From NCBI RefSeq assembly GCF_007559435.1, contig NZ_VMBP01000003.1:372001-436000 (forward strand): a stretch of DNA of 64,000 nucleotides, read 5' to 3'. Below, piece after piece: positions 55,389 through 64,000 of the stretch; position 1 is the first letter of the stretch; every line of letters begins with the position of its first letter. The DNA comes from Ancylobacter moscoviensis (GTDB lineage: Bacteria > Pseudomonadota > Alphaproteobacteria > Rhizobiales > Xanthobacteraceae). The notes under the pieces were generated by a model that did no database searches, was not told the origin of the DNA, and saw nothing but the letters and a program-made list of their open reading frames with translations. The position numbers were made by a program, and so were the translations under genes.

Positions 55389-56705
55389 ATGAAGGCGGGC
55401 GCAGGAAACGGAGCTTATTACATCGTGGCCGCGCTGGTCGGCACGGTCGTCGGCGTTCTCGGCTCCGCCTTCCATGCCGGCGTGAATGGGTTGGGGGCCG
55501 CCTGGCCCGCCTATCTGCAGGGCACGCTCCGGCTGGAAGGCCCCGCACTCTATGCCGCCGCGGCCGTCGTCGCCGCCATCATGACCCTCGTCTCACTCTG
55601 GCTGGTACGCCGCTTCGCGCCGGAGGCCAGCGGCTCGGGCGTGCCGGAGATCGAGGGCGCGATGGAGGGGCTGCGCGAGGTGCGCTGGCATCTCGTGCTG
55701 CCGGTGAAGTTCGTCGGCGGTCTGCTGTCGCTCTCCTCCGGCCTGGTTCTCGGCCGGGAAGGACCGACGATCCATATCGGCGCCTCGGTCGCCAAGGCCG
55801 CGTCGGACCTGATGAAATGGTCGTCGGAAGACATGCGAGGCCTGCTGGCGGCCGGCGGCGCGGCCGGACTCGCCGCCGCCTTCAACGCTCCCCTGGCCGC
55901 GGTACTGTTCGTCATCGAGGAGACGCGGCGGCAATTTCCCTACAGCTCGCGCACCTACATCGCGGTCGTCCTCGCCTCCATCGCGAGCGCCGTGGTGACC
56001 GAGTATCTGACCGGCGACACGCCCTACATGCTGCTCGAGGTCTCGACGATGCCCTATGGGCTGCTGCCGGCCTTCATCGGCCTCGGCGTGCTGCTCGGCG
56101 TGGTCGGCGTCGCGTTCAACCGTACGCTGGTCTGGTCGCTGGACCGCGTGCGCGCACTCGGCCTGCGGCACTCCTTCTACATCTTCCCCGCCATCGTCGG
56201 CCTCATGATCGGCGTACTCGTGCTGGTACTGCCCGAAGCGACGCAGGGCGGCGAACTGCTCGCCGTCGAGCTGACCAGGGAAGGCCGGCCGCTCGCCATC
56301 CTCGCCGTCATCGTCCTGCTGCGCTTCGTCATGACCATGGCGAGCTATTCCACCGGCGTCGCCGGCGGCATCTTCGCGCCGATCCTCGCGCTCGCCACCA
56401 CCGTCGGCCTTTGCTACGGCTCGGCGCTGGCGACCGTGCTGCCCCTGCCCGAGCAGGCGCAGACCGCCTTCGCGATCACGGCCATGGGCGGCCTGTTCGC
56501 CGCCACCATCGGCGCGCCGCTGGTCGGGATGGTACTGGTGTTGGAGCTCACCGGCGCCTACGCCGTGCTGGTGCCGGTGATGCTCACCGCCATCTTCGCC
56601 AACATGACCTCGCAATGGCTCGGTGGCCGGCCGATCTACGAGATCCTGCTGGAACGCACGCTGGCGATCGAGGCGGAAGGCCGCGCCTCCCACGCGCCGC
56701 GCTGA
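55389..56705 (+). CDS. clcA: ClC-family H+/Cl- antiporter
   Basis: 438 aa from ATG 55389 (SD ggggga). Selectivity motifs G-S-G-V-P-E-I-E-G, G-R-E-G-P-T-I-H-I-G with the gating Glu, A-A-F-N-A-P-L-A-A-V-L-F-V-I-E-E containing the proton Glu (E203 in E. coli numbering), and Y-S-T-G-V-A-G-G-I-F-A-P. Transporter rather than channel, because both glutamates are kept. Acid-resistance role is typical. No partner genes. Confidence 0.95.
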   Translation: MKAGAGNGAYYIVAALVGTVVGVLGSAFHAGVNGLGAAWPAYLQGTLRLEGPALYAAAAVVAAIMTLVSLWLVRRFAPEASGSGVPEIEGAMEGLREVRWHLVLPVKFVGGLLSLSSGLVLGREGPTIHIGASVAKAASDLMKWSSEDMRGLLAAGGAAGLAAAFNAPLAAVLFVIEETRRQFPYSSRTYIAVVLASIASAVVTEYLTGDTPYMLLEVSTMPYGLLPAFIGLGVLLGVVGVAFNRTLVWSLDRVRALGLRHSFYIFPAIVGLMIGVLVLVLPEATQGGELLAVELTREGRPLAILAVIVLLRFVMTMASYSTGVAGGIFAPILALATTVGLCYGSALATVLPLPEQAQTAFAITAMGGLFAATIGAPLVGMVLVLELTGAYAVLVPVMLTAIFANMTSQWLGGRPIYEILLERTLAIEAEGRASHAPR

Positions 56706-56712
56706 GGTCGCG

Positions 56713-58455
56713 TCACGCCGTGGCGAGGCGGGCGGCCTCAAGCCGGGCCGGCCCCTGCCCGTCACGCCGCAGCTCAATGTGCCGCTCATGCAGGCCGAGC
56801 AGGGTGGAGCGGTGGCCGATCGACAGCAACGCCGTCTCCGGCAGCTTCTCCCGCAGCACGCGATAGAGCGCCGCCTCCCCCGGCTCGTCGAGGGCAGAGG
56901 TCGCCTCGTCGAGCAGCAGCACGTCGGGCTTCATCAGCAGGGCGCGGGCGATGGCCAGCCGCTGCTGCTCGCCACCCGACATGATGGCCGGCCACAGGCC
57001 CTGTTCGTCCAAACGCGCGGCAAAGCCCGGCAGACCGACGGTCTCCAGCACCTCGCGCAACCGCTCGCTACCGTACTTTCCCTCCGGGTCGGGGTAAGCC
57101 AGTGCGCCGCGCAGCGAGCCGATGGGCAGGTAAGGTCGCTGCGGCAGCGTCAGCACGCGCGCGCCCGGCGCACGCGACACCTCGCCACGCCCGTAGGGCC
57201 AGATGCCGGCGATGGCGCGGAACAGCGTGCTCTTACCGCTGCCGGAAGGGCCGGTCAGCAGCACGCGCTCGCCCCGGTGGATCTCCAGACCGTCGACGGT
57301 GAGCAAGGCCCGCCCGTCCGGCAGGCGGACTTCCATATCGGCAAGCTCCAGAGGTGCGCTCCCTTTCGCCGGCATCTGGCGAAACTGGCTGCGCAGCGTC
57401 TCCGCCTGCGTCGCCATCACCGACTTCTCGAAGCCGACCAGACGATCGACCACCGACTTCCATTCCGCCAGCGTCGAATAGGCGCCGATGAAGAAGGAGA
57501 ACGATCCCTGCACCCGTTCGAAGGCAGAGGAGGTCTGCATGAGCTGGCCGAGCTGGATGGAGCCGAAGAAATAGGCCGGGGCCACGACGACGAAGGGAAA
57601 GATCACCGAGAGTTGGCCATAGCCGGCGGTGAACCAGGTCAGCCGCTTCTGGGCGATCATGATGCCCCAGAAATTGTGCACCACATGCCCGAAGCGCCCC
57701 AGCAGCCGCTCGCGCTCCACTGGCTCGCCGTTCATCAGCGCGATCTGCTCGCCATTCTCGCGCACGCGCACCAGATCGACGCGGTAATCCGCCTCGTAGC
57801 GCTGCTGGTCGAAATTCAACTTCACCAGCACCCGGCCGATGAGATGGGCAATCAGCGTGCCGAGCGCCGCATAGGCGAAGGCCGCCCAGACGAGATAACC
57901 GGGAATGTCCCAGCTCTTGCCGAAGAGATTGAACGAGAAATTTCCCGACAGGCCCCAGAGTATCACCGCGAAGGAGGCCAGCGTCATCACCGCGTTGAGC
58001 AGCCCGATGAACAGGCTGATGGTCTGGCCGATATAGGTGCGGATGTCCTCGGCGATGCGCTGGTCGGGGTTGTCCGCCGTGTCGCCCTTCAGCCGCATCC
58101 GATAGTGCGTCTCATGGGCCAGCCAGGCGGTGAGGTACTTCTCCGTCATCCAGGTGCGCCAGCGGATCTCCAGCCATTGGCGCAGATAGACCTGGTAGAC
58201 CGCCACGGCGATGGCGCAGGCGGCGTAGAAGGAGAACAGCCAGAGCTGGTGGGTAAAGGCCGCGTAGTCCTTCTCCTGGATCGCGTTGTAGAAGGCGTTG
58301 TTCCACTCGTTGATCAGCACGGTCGCGTAGACCCAGCCGACCTCCATCGCGACCACGCCCGCGAGCAGCGCGCCGCCCCGCCATCGGTCCTCGCCACGGA
58401 AATAGGGGATGGAAAGCCGCCAGACATCGGCAAGCAGGGAGAGGATGGCGCGCAA
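56713..58455 (-). CDS. ABC transporter, BacA/SbmA-YddA type with fused ATPase
   Basis: 580 aa. N-terminal SbmA/BacA-like membrane domain (about 1-350; [17 protein letters not shown] and [10 protein letters not shown] are its signatures, six helices), then an ABC ATPase: Walker [20 protein letters not shown], signature S-G-G-E-Q-Q-R, Walker B V-L-L-L-D-E-A. Related to YddA and to BclA of rhizobia, which take up antimicrobial peptides, and to peroxisomal ABCD proteins. Substrate here unknown. Confidence 0.92.
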   Translation of the reverse strand: MRAILSLLADVWRLSIPYFRGEDRWRGGALLAGVVAMEVGWVYATVLINEWNNAFYNAIQEKDYAAFTHQLWLFSFYAACAIAVAVYQVYLRQWLEIRWRTWMTEKYLTAWLAHETHYRMRLKGDTADNPDQRIAEDIRTYIGQTISLFIGLLNAVMTLASFAVILWGLSGNFSFNLFGKSWDIPGYLVWAAFAYAALGTLIAHLIGRVLVKLNFDQQRYEADYRVDLVRVRENGEQIALMNGEPVERERLLGRFGHVVHNFWGIMIAQKRLTWFTAGYGQLSVIFPFVVVAPAYFFGSIQLGQLMQTSSAFERVQGSFSFFIGAYSTLAEWKSVVDRLVGFEKSVMATQAETLRSQFRQMPAKGSAPLELADMEVRLPDGRALLTVDGLEIHRGERVLLTGPSGSGKSTLFRAIAGIWPYGRGEVSRAPGARVLTLPQRPYLPIGSLRGALAYPDPEGKYGSERLREVLETVGLPGFAARLDEQGLWPAIMSGGEQQRLAIARALLMKPDVLLLDEATSALDEPGEAALYRVLREKLPETALLSIGHRSTLLGLHERHIELRRDGQGPARLEAARLATA

Positions 58456-58560
58456 GGAAGCTTCTCCGGGAACGGCGGGTTCCCGCCATCTAGGCGCGCC
58501 GATACTGGCCGGACAGTGGCCGCCAGATTAAGGTTTGGAGAGGTTTCGGCGCCTGCCCGT

Positions 58561-59403
58561 TCAGATGAACTTCTTGCGGACGCGCTGGCTGACCATGTCG
58601 AGCACGGAAACCGTCAGCACGACGATGATCAGGATCGCGGAGGCCTGCGAATAGAGGAAGCCGCGCATGGTCTCGTTGAAGGTCATGCCGATGCCGCCGC
58701 CGCCGACGATGCCGAGCACGGTCGCGGAGCGGACATTGGATTCGAAGCGGTACAGCGCGTAGGAGATCCACAGCGGCAGAACCTGCGGCAGCACGCCGTA
58801 GATGATCTCCTGCAGCCAGGTGCCGCCGGTGCCGCGAATGCCCTCCACCGGCGCCGGGTCGATGGCCTCGACCGCCTCGGAGAACAGCTTCGCCACCACG
58901 CCCGTGGTGTGCACGAACAGCGCCAGCACGCCGGCGAAGGGGCCGAGGCCCACGGCGGCGATGAAGATCAGCGCGAAGACCAGCTCGTTGATGGCGCGGC
59001 AGGCGTCCATCAGCCGGCGCACGAGGAAGACCAGCCAGTGCGGCGCCACGTTGTCGGCCGAGAGAATGCCCAGCGGGATGCCCGCGATCACGGCGAGCAG
59101 CGTGCCCCAGATGGCGATCGCCAGCGTCTCCAGCATGGCGTTCACATAGACGTCCCAGTCGGTGAAGTCGGGACGCAGGAAGTCGGCACCGAGGGTCGCC
59201 ATGTTGCCGGCGTCGCGCATCAGCTGCGCCGGGTTCATCTCTGCCTCGTGCCAGGCAAAGACCAGGATGACAACGGCGACGGCGGCGAGCGCGAGATGCG
59301 TCAGCCGCGTGGCGAGCGGCGTCACCGGCGGGGCCGGCATGGTGCGCTCGACAGCACGCTCGGCAGCGCGATGGGCGGAACGGTCGGTCTCGGTGGCAAA
59401 CAT
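58561..59403 (-). CDS. phnE: Phosphonate ABC transporter permease PhnE
   Basis: 280 aa from ATG 59403 (a longer frame reaches 59448). Six membrane helices, [14 protein letters not shown], permease loop [19 protein letters not shown] and [15 protein letters not shown], which are PhnE features. Last gene of phnCDE. A 206-bp spacer with a palindromic repeat separates it from phnD, wider than usual. Confidence 0.93.
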   Translation of the reverse strand: MFATETDRSAHRAAERAVERTMPAPPVTPLATRLTHLALAAVAVVILVFAWHEAEMNPAQLMRDAGNMATLGADFLRPDFTDWDVYVNAMLETLAIAIWGTLLAVIAGIPLGILSADNVAPHWLVFLVRRLMDACRAINELVFALIFIAAVGLGPFAGVLALFVHTTGVVAKLFSEAVEAIDPAPVEGIRGTGGTWLQEIIYGVLPQVLPLWISYALYRFESNVRSATVLGIVGGGGIGMTFNETMRGFLYSQASAILIIVVLTVSVLDMVSQRVRKKFI

Positions 59404-59531
59404 CGCGGTGTCCCTGTCGTCAGCCCGGCCGCGTCGAGGCGGCGGCAAGGATCATGTCCCGTTGCCGGGCGTCTCGGTTCGGCGGTCTCGGCCGATGATC
59501 CGGCCGTGGTCTCGGTCGTCTTCTTGCGGCG

Positions 59532-59563
59532 ATCCCGGAGACGGCCTTTCAGCCGCTCCGGGA
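59532..59563. repeat. Palindromic repeat, family C copy 2
   Basis: atcCCGGAGacGGC-cttttca-GCCgCTCCGGgac-like hairpin, matching the 13204 copy with changes only in the loop region. It lies inside the phnCDE operon between phnD and phnE. Confidence 0.75.
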
Positions 59564-59609
59564 CCCGTCTTTCCGGCAGGCATGGCAGGCGCACCGCGCC
59601 CGCCGCGGC

Positions 59610-60614
59610 TCACATGGCCGGCAGCTTCTTCTGCTGGGCCTCGAGATCGGCGAGCTGGGCGTCGATTTTCTTGAGCTGCGCGACCTTGTCGTCGGCCGAG
59701 ATCTTCTCGTCCTTCTCGACCTTCACGCGGGTCTTGAACAGCTCGAGCTGGCGGATCGGGAGAAGCTGGGCGTCGGAGGAGGCGAGGAAGGGACCCCAGC
59801 CGTCCGAGGTCTTGGCCAGGACTTCACGCGCATGCGCGACTTCTTCCGGCGTGCCGTTGCGGCCATAGGTCATGAAGAAGGTGTAGATCTTGGCCTTCAG
59901 GTCGGCCGGCAGGTCCTTGCGCCACACGATCGGATCGCCGGCGATCATCGGCGAGCGCCACACTTCCTTGATCTTCTTCGCCTCTTCCGGACGGGTCGCC
60001 TGGAGGCGCGAGACGTTCTCGGTGTTGTTGGTGGCGAAATCGACCTGCTTGTTGGCGACCGCCAGCAGGTTACCCTCGTGGTTCGAGGTCACGACACGCT
60101 TGTAGCACTTGTTCGGGTCGACATTGTTCAGCGCGAACACATAGTAGCTCGGGACGAGGAAGCCCGAGGTGGAGTTCGGATCGCCGTTGCCGAAGTTGTA
60201 GCCCTTCGAGCAGTCGAGCACGTCCTTGAGATCGTTGATGTCGTTGCGGTCGACATTGGTGACGATCAGCGAATAGTAACCCGAGGAACCGTCCGGCTTG
60301 GCGGTCTTCACGAAGACTTCGCCGTTGGCGCGGTCCACCGCTTCCATGGCCGACTTGTTGCCGAACCAGCCGATATCGACCTTCTTGAAGCGCATACCCT
60401 CGATCACGCCGGCATAGTCGCCGACGAAGAAGGGCTTCACCGGCACGCCGATCGCCTTCTCGAGATCCTTCAGAAGGGGCTCGAAGCTCTTGGCGAGGTT
60501 GGCGGAGGACTCGGTGGAGATGAAGCCGAAGTTCAGCTCCTTCACTTCCTCGGCACGCGCCGGAGCGCTGGCGAGGGCAGCCAGCGCAAGGCCGGCGACG
60601 ATCAGGCGTTTCAT
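59610..60614 (-). CDS. phnD: Phosphonate ABC transporter substrate-binding protein PhnD
   Basis: 334 aa from ATG 60614. Signal peptide 1-21. E-L-N-F-G-F-I-S-T-E-S-S, G-V-P-V-K-P-F-F-V-G-D-Y-A-G-V-I-E-G-M and K-V-D-I-G-W-F-G-N-K-S are typical PhnD. T-S-G-F-L-V-P-S-Y-Y-V-F and the C-terminal charged helix with K-K-I-D-A-Q-L follow. Binds phosphonates or related anions in the periplasm; this subgroup can also take 2-aminoethylphosphonate or phosphite-like ligands. Confidence 0.94.
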   Translation of the reverse strand: MKRLIVAGLALAALASAPARAEEVKELNFGFISTESSANLAKSFEPLLKDLEKAIGVPVKPFFVGDYAGVIEGMRFKKVDIGWFGNKSAMEAVDRANGEVFVKTAKPDGSSGYYSLIVTNVDRNDINDLKDVLDCSKGYNFGNGDPNSTSGFLVPSYYVFALNNVDPNKCYKRVVTSNHEGNLLAVANKQVDFATNNTENVSRLQATRPEEAKKIKEVWRSPMIAGDPIVWRKDLPADLKAKIYTFFMTYGRNGTPEEVAHAREVLAKTSDGWGPFLASSDAQLLPIRQLELFKTRVKVEKDEKISADDKVAQLKKIDAQLADLEAQQKKLPAM

Positions 60615-60628
60615 GGACGTAGCTCCTG

Positions 60629-61471
60629 TCAGGATACGGTCTGGGAAAGGACGGCCTCGGCCGGCGGCGGCGTCACCGCGAACTGGCTCGGCAGGATCAG
60701 TTCCTCGGCGCTGGCGCCATAGAGTTCGGTAAGGAAGCCGGCGTTGATGCGGGAAGCCGGGCCGTCGAACACGACGCGGCCGGCATTCATCGCGATCACG
60801 CGGTCGAAATAGGTCGTCGCGTAGTCCACCTGATGCAGCGAGACGACCAGCGCGATGCCGTGGTCGCGGCTCATCGTCACCAGCGTGTCCATCACGCGCT
60901 TGGCCGACTTCGGGTCGAGCGAGGCGATGGGCTCGTCCGCCAGAACGAGCCGGGCACCCTGCACCAGGGCGCGGGCGATGGCGACGCGCTGCTGCTGGCC
61001 ACCGGAAAGCTCGCGCGCACGCTTGGCGGCGTGCTGGGCGATGCCGACCTCGGCAAGGGCCGCATAGGCGGTGCGACGCTCGTCGGAATTGAAGAGGCCG
61101 AGTGTGCCGCGCAGTGCGTTCATCCGCCCCAGCGCGCCCACCATCACATTGGTCATCACCGACAGGCGCCCGGCGAGAGCGAACTGCTGGAAGACGAGGC
61201 CGATGTTGCGGCGCGCCGAACGTACCTCGGCAGACAGTCGGCCGGCTTCCTGCACCTTGACGCCGAAGGCATGCACGGCGCCGGTGCCCCGCCCTTGCGA
61301 GTCGGCGAGGATCAGCCCGGAAGCGAGCCGGATCAGCGTCGATTTTCCCGAGCCCGAAGCGCCGATCAGCGCCACGCGTTCGCCTTCCCGTATCGTGAGC
61401 GAGACATCGTCCACGGCGCGCATCGCGCCGTAGGTCTTGCTCACACGATCGAGTTGCAGCGCTGCCGCCAT
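60629..61471 (-). CDS. phnC: Phosphonate ABC transporter ATP-binding protein PhnC
   Basis: 280 aa from ATG 61471 (SD ggaga). Walker A G-A-S-G-S-G-K-S (about 37-44), N-I-G-L-V-F-Q-Q-F-A-L, signature L-S-G-G-Q-Q-Q-R, Walker B L-V-L-A-D-E-P-I-A-S-L-D, and H-loop in V-V-S-L-H-Q-V-D. First gene of phnCDE; no C-P lyase genes are in the window, so only uptake is encoded here. Confidence 0.95.
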   Translation of the reverse strand: MAAALQLDRVSKTYGAMRAVDDVSLTIREGERVALIGASGSGKSTLIRLASGLILADSQGRGTGAVHAFGVKVQEAGRLSAEVRSARRNIGLVFQQFALAGRLSVMTNVMVGALGRMNALRGTLGLFNSDERRTAYAALAEVGIAQHAAKRARELSGGQQQRVAIARALVQGARLVLADEPIASLDPKSAKRVMDTLVTMSRDHGIALVVSLHQVDYATTYFDRVIAMNAGRVVFDGPASRINAGFLTELYGASAEELILPSQFAVTPPPAEAVLSQTVS

Positions 61472-61531
61472 CGGATCTCCCGCCGGCCTGTTGAAGTCCG
61501 GCTTGGGGTAGCGGCGCGTCGTGACGGGTGG

Positions 61532-61560
61532 ATGAAGCTGATGTTACAGTTCCGTGACGA
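61532..61560 (-). promoter_or_regulatory. Possible Pho box upstream of phnC
   Basis: Minus strand TCGTCAC-ggaa-CTGTAAC-atca-GCTTCAT: three heptamers at 11-base period resembling CTGTCAT (4, 5 and 4 of 7 matches), 60-90 bp before the phnC ATG. PhoB sites have this period. Confidence 0.45.
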
Positions 61561-61764
61561 GCCACCGACGGGGCATGGCGTGCCCTTGCGCGTCGTGGGC
61601 GCCCATCCCGCTGGAGTCGGGCGCGCCATCACCTTTTTTTTCGCGAAGACTCTTACTCCCCTGACGGAAACGGCGAGGACGACGCCCTCGCCGTCGTTGA
61701 CTCTGCCTCGCACGCGTTCGCACATTCGCGCGGGGTCCGCGTGGTCGGAACGGTGGGGGATTCG

Positions 61765-62226
61765 ATGTATTATGTGATCGTCTTGCTGACGATGGTGGTC
61801 GCGCCGCTGATCAGCATCGGCACGGAGATGGCCACGACCACGGGCATTGGCGGCTTCCTCGCCGTGGCCACCAAGTGGTTCGTCTTCTGGGCGGTCGGCG
61901 TGCGCCTGCTCGTCGCCGGCCTCTCGCAGATCTTCCGGCCCGGCTACACGGCGAAGACGATCCTCGGCATCGACGAGCCGCGCGTGCACGTGCTGGCGCA
62001 GGAACTCGGCTTCGCCAACGTGTCGACGGGCCTCGCCGGCGTGCTGTCGATCGTCTTCTCGATCTGGGCGCTGCCCGTCGCCTTCATCGGCGGGCTGTTC
62101 CTCGGCCTCGCCGGCGTCAACCACCTCCTGCGCCCGAACCGGAACATGCGCGAGAATGTGGCGATGATCACCGATTTCTGGGGCGCCATCGTCCTGCTCG
62201 CCGCCTTCGTGCTCAGCCTGTTCTAG
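61765..62226 (+). CDS. DUF6790-type membrane protein
   Basis: 153 aa from ATG 61765. Four hydrophobic segments (Y-V-I-V-L-L-T-M-V-V-A-P-L, W-F-V-F-W-A-V-G-V-R-L-L-V-A-G, G-V-L-S-I-V-F-S-I-W-A-L-P, and the C-terminal I-V-L-L-A-A-F-V-L) with the motif I-F-R-P-G-Y-T-A-K-T-I-L in the loop, a signature of DUF6790 proteins. Inner-membrane protein, function unknown. Its stop overlaps the convergent pepsin-like gene. Confidence 0.85.
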   Translation: MYYVIVLLTMVVAPLISIGTEMATTTGIGGFLAVATKWFVFWAVGVRLLVAGLSQIFRPGYTAKTILGIDEPRVHVLAQELGFANVSTGLAGVLSIVFSIWALPVAFIGGLFLGLAGVNHLLRPNRNMRENVAMITDFWGAIVLLAAFVLSLF

Positions 62227-63245
62227 CGCTGGCGGAAGCCCACATAGCCGCCCTCCCCGTCGAACAGCACGTCATAGCCGTTCAGCAGGTGGAAACTGGT
62301 GTTGACGAAAGTCCGGTCCTCCGCCACCCGCAGGTGGATGGCGCTCGGGGCGAGCGGTGAGCCGTCTCCCACCGCGAAGCCGTAGAGCGGGAAGGCCGCC
62401 TCGCCCCGGCCGACGCGGATCGCCACCTGCGTGCCCGGCGGCAGCGTGCCTTCGGCACCGGCGGCCTGCGCAGCCGGCACGGTCATGTACATGACCGACA
62501 CGCCGGTATCGACGAGCGCCGTGCCACACGCCGGCGGCGTTGCTCCACCGAGCGAGATGCAGGCCGGCGTCGCCTGCCAGTCCGTCCCGTCCGGCCGGCG
62601 GTCGAGCTTGAGGTAGCGGAAGGCCTCGCGCGTGTTGGCGGGGGTGAGGCCGACATGCACGCCCTCGGAGGCGAGGATATAGCCCTGCCGGCGGGGCCCC
62701 GCGCCGCCCGCGATGCGCAGCAGCGGGTTCTTGTCCGGCGTGCTCTGGTTCTGCTGGTCGCCCTCGCGGGCGAAACCGACACCCACCATGGCGACGTTGC
62801 GCGGGCTGGTCGTCGGCGTGCAGTCGCGCGCACGGTCGAGGCACTGCACCTCGGTCACCACCAGCACCGGCATCGGCTCGGTCTGCACGCTCGCCCCCTC
62901 GCGGCCGACCAGCGACACAGGCGTCACGACCCACTGCCCGAGCATCACGCGGCCGGAGCTCGTATAGGTGAGCCGGGCCGGCCCCTGCGACGGCAATTGT
63001 TCGAAGCCGGGCAGGAATTCCGCCGCGACCACGATCCCCGTCGAGCCGGAATCGAGCTCCGCCCGCAACGGCTCGCCGCCGAAGGAGACGCCGATGCGCG
63101 GTACGGCGTCGAGCGCGCCCGGCTCGGCATTCAGGTAGCGCAGGAACAATCCTTCGCGGTAGCGGCCGTAGTCGGGTGCTTCCTGGGCCACGGCGGAGGA
63201 AGCAAGGCCGGCGACGAGAAGCGCTGCGAGAAGCCGTGCCGGCAT
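62223..63245 (-). CDS. Secreted pepsin-like (A1-type) aspartic protease
   Basis: 340 aa. Signal peptide 1-20 ending V-A. Two active-site triads, Asp65-Ser-Gly in A-E-L-D-S-G-S-T-G-I-V-V and Asp246-Thr-Gly in A-L-V-D-T-G-V-S-V-M-Y-M, 181 residues apart (183 in pepsin). A flap-like Y94-T-S-S-G...L-G-Q-W, V-A-M-V-G-V-G-F (pepsin GILGLGY region) and the closing V-L-F-D-G-E-G-G-Y-V-G-F complete the bilobal pattern. Four cysteines. Such enzymes are rare in bacteria. Lies 7 bp after the ETF-QO stop, so it is probably co-transcribed with it. Confidence 0.75.
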   Translation of the reverse strand: MPARLLAALLVAGLASSAVAQEAPDYGRYREGLFLRYLNAEPGALDAVPRIGVSFGGEPLRAELDSGSTGIVVAAEFLPGFEQLPSQGPARLTYTSSGRVMLGQWVVTPVSLVGREGASVQTEPMPVLVVTEVQCLDRARDCTPTTSPRNVAMVGVGFAREGDQQNQSTPDKNPLLRIAGGAGPRRQGYILASEGVHVGLTPANTREAFRYLKLDRRPDGTDWQATPACISLGGATPPACGTALVDTGVSVMYMTVPAAQAAGAEGTLPPGTQVAIRVGRGEAAFPLYGFAVGDGSPLAPSAIHLRVAEDRTFVNTSFHLLNGYDVLFDGEGGYVGFRQR

Positions 63246-63252
63246 GCCAGCC

Positions 63253-64000
63253 TCACATGTTCGGGTAGTTCGGACCGCCGCCGCCCTCGGGCGCCACCCA
63301 GGTGATGTTCTGGTTGGGGTCCTTGATGTCGCACGTCTTGCAGTGAACGCAATTCTGCGCGTTGATCACGTAGCGCGCGCCGCCGGACGCCTCCCCCTCC
63401 TCGACCCATTCATAGACCCCTGCCGGGCAATAGCGGGCCGAGGGGCCGCCATAGACCTCGTGCTCCGACGCCTTCTGCAGCGCCGGGTCGGCGACCTTGA
63501 GGTGGATCGGCTGATCCTCCTCGTGATTGGTGTTCGACAGGAACACGGAGGAGAGCCGGTCGAATGAGACGACGCCGTCGGGCCGGGGATAATCGATCCT
63601 CTGCGCCTTGTCGGCCGGCGCCAGCGTCGCGTGGTCCGGCTTGCCGTGACCGAGCGTGCCGAAGAGCGAAAAACCGAAAAGCGTGTTCGTCCACATGTCG
63701 AGCCCGCCCAACGCGATGCCGACATAGGTACCGAATTTCGACCAGAGCGGCTTGGCATTGCGCACCTTCCACAGGTCGCGGCCAATATCGGAGCCGCGCC
63801 ATCCGGCCTCGTAGCCCTCCAATACGTCGTGCGCGCGGCCGTCGGCGAGGGCCCTCGCCACCTCCTCGGCGGCGAGCATGCCCGAGAGCACCGCGTTGTG
63901 GCTGCCCTTGATGCGCGGCACGTTGACGAAGCCGGCCGCACAGCCGACGAGCGCCCCGCCGGGGAAGACCAGCTTCGGCACCGACTGGAAGCCTCCCTCG
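63253..64000 (-). CDS. Electron transfer flavoprotein-ubiquinone oxidoreductase, C-terminal part
   Basis: About 248 C-terminal residues; the gene runs off the right edge. Features: L-V-G-C-A-A-G-F-V-N-V-P-R-I-K-G-S-H-N-A (FAD/ubiquinone domain), T-L-F-G-F, then the [4Fe-4S] ferredoxin-like end with C-P-A-G-V-Y-E, N-A-Q-N-C-V-H-C-K-T-C-D-I-K-D-P. It passes electrons from ETF to the quinone pool during fatty-acid and amino-acid oxidation. Confidence 0.95.
   Translation of the reverse strand, partial: EGGFQSVPKLVFPGGALVGCAAGFVNVPRIKGSHNAVLSGMLAAEEVARALADGRAHDVLEGYEAGWRGSDIGRDLWKVRNAKPLWSKFGTYVGIALGGLDMWTNTLFGFSLFGTLGHGKPDHATLAPADKAQRIDYPRPDGVVSFDRLSSVFLSNTNHEEDQPIHLKVADPALQKASEHEVYGGPSARYCPAGVYEWVEEGEASGGARYVINAQNCVHCKTCDIKDPNQNITWVAPEGGGGPNYPNM

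Noticed and set aside
56623-59868. 1081-codon plus-strand open frame over the BacA-type ABC and phnE genes
   Set aside because: Composition typical of an antisense shadow, no motifs, and it crosses several real genes and their spacers.
58561-61471. C-P lyase (phnGHIJKLM) operon
   Set aside because: Only the uptake genes phnCDE are present; flanking genes are unrelated.
1-64000. CRISPR arrays, insertion sequences, rRNA genes
   Set aside because: No regularly spaced repeats, transposase motifs or rRNA sequences were recognised on reading the window.

Overview
The window looks like a chromosome segment of a high-GC alphaproteobacterium of the order Hyphomicrobiales, probably near Xanthobacteraceae (Ancylobacter/Starkeya/Xanthobacter-like). 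This placement is inferred from MucR, DUF1491, DUF2336, DUF5330, DUF6456, a stand-alone DnaA domain IV protein, a BacA/YddA-type ABC transporter, a tRNA-His of the alphaproteobacterial type, and intergenic palindromes typical of this order. No rRNA, CRISPR, integrase or transposase was seen.

Layout. (1) 1-9.8 kb: the head half of a gene transfer agent (GTA) cluster on the minus strand, in the order g1 (small terminase-like), g2 (large terminase), g3 (portal), g3.5, a small coupled ORF, g4 (prohead protease), g5 (capsid), g6 (connector), g7 (head-tail adaptor), a 34-aa coupled mini-ORF, g8 (DUF3168) and g9 (major tail protein, cut by the window edge). A plus-strand cassette splits g5 from g6: a secreted S1 (trypsin-fold) protease and two tandem copies of a small secreted protein. 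The leader of g1 has a good sigma-70-like promoter followed within about 110 bases by a strong intrinsic terminator, a layout that suggests antitermination control. All five copies of one palindromic repeat family found in the window lie in this part.

(2) 10-15 kb: a possible molybdenum operon (periplasmic molybdopterin-domain protein, Mop, then TrmO with an apparent ATC start), a class C beta-lactamase-fold serine hydrolase, an FMN reductase, dCTP deaminase and a DUF6481 protein. (3) 15-19 kb: an L-lactate utilisation locus, with a FadR-type regulator divergent from lactate permease and FMN L-lactate dehydrogenase. (4) 19-34 kb: LysE exporter, YcgN, PBP1A, DUF1214/DUF1254 pair, DUF2336, DUF1491, peptidoglycan-binding protein, SufE, the DUF6456/DnaA-IV pair, MucR, MsrB and oligopeptidase B. 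(5) 34-46 kb: FeSOD, ZntB, FolK-FolP, YjgR/HerA-like ATPase, M20 peptidase, branched-chain aminotransferase, CsbD, MeaB, a response regulator with pyroglutamyl peptidase, and a cytochrome c/sorbosone dehydrogenase pair. (6) 47-52 kb: a TauE-type exporter with a TIGR02186 partner, tRNA-His, a linear amide hydrolase and a universal stress protein. (7) 52-56.7 kb: a ThiX-like permease, a YcaQ/AlkZ-like protein, then a TPP riboswitch with an evident SD-sequestering hairpin ahead of thiY, and a ClC antiporter. (8) 56.7-64 kb: BacA/YddA-type ABC transporter, phnCDE with a possible Pho box, a DUF6790 membrane protein, a bacterial pepsin-like aspartic protease and the C-terminal part of ETF-ubiquinone oxidoreductase.

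Most of the 64 kb is ordinary core chromosome. The strongest candidates for new biology are the GTA leader control region, the protease/peptide cassette inside the GTA head genes, the pepsin-like protein, and the DnaA-IV/DUF6456 locus with near-consensus DnaA boxes.
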